DNA of 64,000 nucleotides from UBA1402 sp964488495 (GTDB taxonomy: Bacteria > Bacteroidota > Bacteroidia > Bacteroidales > UBA1402): the NCBI GenBank assembly GCA_964488495.1, contig CAZAUQ010000003.1:1-64000 (forward strand). The letters run 5' to 3'. The notes under the pieces are model-generated. The model saw only the letters and a program-made list of their open reading frames with translations. It ran no database searches and was not told the DNA's origin. The translations under genes and the position numbers were made by a program. Positions 62,451 to 64,000 of this stretch are shown in pieces. Numbering within the stretch: position 1 is the stretch's first letter; each line of letters opens with the position of its first letter.

Positions 62451-63986
62451 CTATTTGTCTAACAAGGTTTCGTAAAAAGGATTCTGTTTCAGCAAAGGAT
62501 TGGATTCAATTTCGGACAGAGGAACGGGAAAATAGCGGGCCCATTCCTTGGTGAGCTTTGCCGTGGCCAATTCGTAATAGGATCCCTCCACATTTGGCAG
62601 TACGTATTTGCTGAATACCCGCATGGTTTTTTCGCGGCGGGCTGCTCTCATAATGTCGAACCAGCGTTTGCCTTCGAACATGAGTTCACGTTGGCGTTCG
62701 GTCAGGATCAAATCGTCCATCAGCATCTTTTCGTTGTAGTTGGCAATCAGCAGCGAATCGTCGACGGTCGGGGTGGTCTGGGCGCGCATATACACGGTAT
62801 TGACCAGTTTGAGTGCCTGCATTTTGTTGGTTTCGAAATCGAGTTGTACCAGGGCTTCGGCTTTCATCAGGTAGATTTCGGGCAGTCTGTAGACTATCCA
62901 GTTTGCTCCGGACGATTCCGATTCCTGAAACTTGGAGCATTCTCCGCTGGATGCTCCCGATGACTTGCTGTACGAAATGTTGGCTCTGAAGTCTTTTTTG
63001 CCGAAAATGCTGTTCAGGTCCCAGGAGGTAATGTCCAAAGGTATACTAAAATGAGGATTGCGCGATGAAGAGCCGTAGCTGCGGAACAGTGCGTTGTTCA
63101 CTATGCCCTGGTTGGAATTGCCGTATTGGAATTCCAGGATACTTTCGTTGGAGTTGCCGTAGACAAAAATGTTCTGCCGCCAGATCATACCTGAGTTTGT
63201 ACGATCTTTTATCATAACAAGTTCCTTGTTGGATAAGACGATATCGCAACAACGAATGCAATTTCCGTAATCACCCTGCCAAAGATAAACATCGGCCAGC
63301 AAAGCGGCTATGGAGGTTTTGGTAAAGCGTCCCTTGTCGTATTCCAGCTTGTCGTGAGTACTCATGGCCATGGTGTAGGCTATTTCGAGATCTCCGATGA
63401 TTTGTGTCAGTACCGTGTCTTCGGTGGTTTTGGGAGTGTAAAAGTTCTGCTCGCTGTTGGTGCTGGCTTTCAACACCAAAGGTACTTCCTTGAAGGTGCG
63501 TACCAGGTAGAAGTACATAAGCGAACGCAGGGCCAGTGCTTCGGCTTCGTAGGCTTCGATGTCCCTGATAGAAAGACTTTTGTCGTATTCCATAACGGAA
63601 CGGGCGTTTTCGAGCACCACATTGCAGTTGTTGATGACCGTGTAGAAACGTTTCCAGTTGCAAATGGCATTGGAAGGCAGAATGTTGAAAGTCATTATCT
63701 TGGATTCTTCATCCCATACGCTGGGGCCTGCCGTTATGTTGTCGCCCCGGAGTTCACCCCAGAGCAGCATCTGACCGGCCACGCTGTAGCTTTGGGATTC
63801 TGTCAGGCAGGCCATATAACAACCCGAAACGGCCGATTCCAGCTGGGCTTTGGTCTTCCAGAAGTCTTCGTATATGATCATGTCTTTGGGAAACACTTCG
63901 AGCCACTCGTCGCTGCATGAGCTAAGAATTGTGTGCAAAGCCAGGCTGAGGGCTATGAGTATCTGATAGGAATAGTTGCTTTTCAT
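62451..63986 (-). CDS. RagB/SusD-family nutrient-binding lipoprotein
   Basis: The 511-residue surface lipoprotein (signal ending TILSSC, Cys24) shows the SusD pattern: N-terminal helices with VINNCNVVLENAR and LRSLMYFYLVRTFKEVPLV, and a C-terminal domain with VYRLPEIYLMKAEAL, ELMFEGKRWFDIMRAARR and the complete ending FPVPLSEIESNPLLKQNP. Its SusC partner is expected just upstream, beyond 64000. It leads the visible part of the operon. Confidence 0.93.
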   Translation of the reverse strand: MKSNYSYQILIALSLALHTILSSCSDEWLEVFPKDMIIYEDFWKTKAQLESAVSGCYMACLTESQSYSVAGQMLLWGELRGDNITAGPSVWDEESKIMTFNILPSNAICNWKRFYTVINNCNVVLENARSVMEYDKSLSIRDIEAYEAEALALRSLMYFYLVRTFKEVPLVLKASTNSEQNFYTPKTTEDTVLTQIIGDLEIAYTMAMSTHDKLEYDKGRFTKTSIAALLADVYLWQGDYGNCIRCCDIVLSNKELVMIKDRTNSGMIWRQNIFVYGNSNESILEFQYGNSNQGIVNNALFRSYGSSSRNPHFSIPLDITSWDLNSIFGKKDFRANISYSKSSGASSGECSKFQESESSGANWIVYRLPEIYLMKAEALVQLDFETNKMQALKLVNTVYMRAQTTPTVDDSLLIANYNEKMLMDDLILTERQRELMFEGKRWFDIMRAARREKTMRVFSKYVLPNVEGSYYELATAKLTKEWARYFPVPLSEIESNPLLKQNPFYETLLDK

Positions 63987-64000
63987 CGCACTTAATTTTT

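Overview
The window looks like a metagenome-assembled or draft contig from an anaerobic Bacteroidota, most likely order Bacteroidales. Two runs of exactly 100 N (15424-15523 and 33939-34038) are assembly gaps. The assignment rests on SusC/SusD pairs, a hybrid two-component regulator (HTCS), an Rnf operon led by rseC, PPi-dependent phosphofructokinase, a flavodiiron protein, Lnb-type DUF4105, DUF3078, TAnnTTTG promoters and A-rich start contexts without strong Shine-Dalgarno sites. Three genes end in type IX secretion (T9SS) C-terminal sorting domains, so the host probably has a gliding/Por-type secretion system. This argues against gut Bacteroides sensu stricto. No rRNA, tRNA, CRISPR array or prophage was seen, and no gene-free stretch exceeds 300 bases.

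Region 1 (1-15180) is mostly housekeeping. It holds a partial AlkP-superfamily protein overlapping an Lnb-like lipoprotein N-acyltransferase, a small membrane protein, a secreted GH16 glucanase, an antiporter abutting a flavodiiron O2/NO reductase, pfp, the leftward run pyrG-yidC-nucleotide sugar dehydrogenase, and a DUF3078 protein. Region 2 (15230-21422) is the Rnf ion-pumping ferredoxin:NAD oxidoreductase operon rseC-rnfB-C-D-G-E-A followed by galE. A gap removes the end of rseC and the start of rnfB. Region 3 (21412-31831) has a Nudix hydrolase, an EamA exporter and a complete leftward phosphate operon pstS-C-A-B-phoU-phoB-phoR-porin, with a candidate PHO box in front and a terminator behind, then two related small lipoproteins.

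Region 4 (31911-46869) is a carbohydrate locus without its own SusCD. A T9SS-exported BNR-4 beta-propeller/PA14 protein is divergent from an HTCS regulator. A GH43 lipoprotein and a GH2 enzyme follow, then a very large T9SS-exported LTD-CotH-beta-helix protein. The GH43/GH2/propeller combination suggests, but does not prove, attack on arabinogalactan-like or uronic-acid-capped galactans. Region 5 (46894-54125) carries a small leftward operon (unknown secreted protein, TlpA-like lipoprotein, alpha/beta hydrolase), an orphan tandem-domain solute-binding lipoprotein, and an IS256-family element lying between two gene fragments. Region 6 (54163-63986) is a compact leftward operon susD-fasciclin-fasciclin-susC-susD that continues off the right edge. 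The last susD may carry a one-base frameshift near its 3' end.
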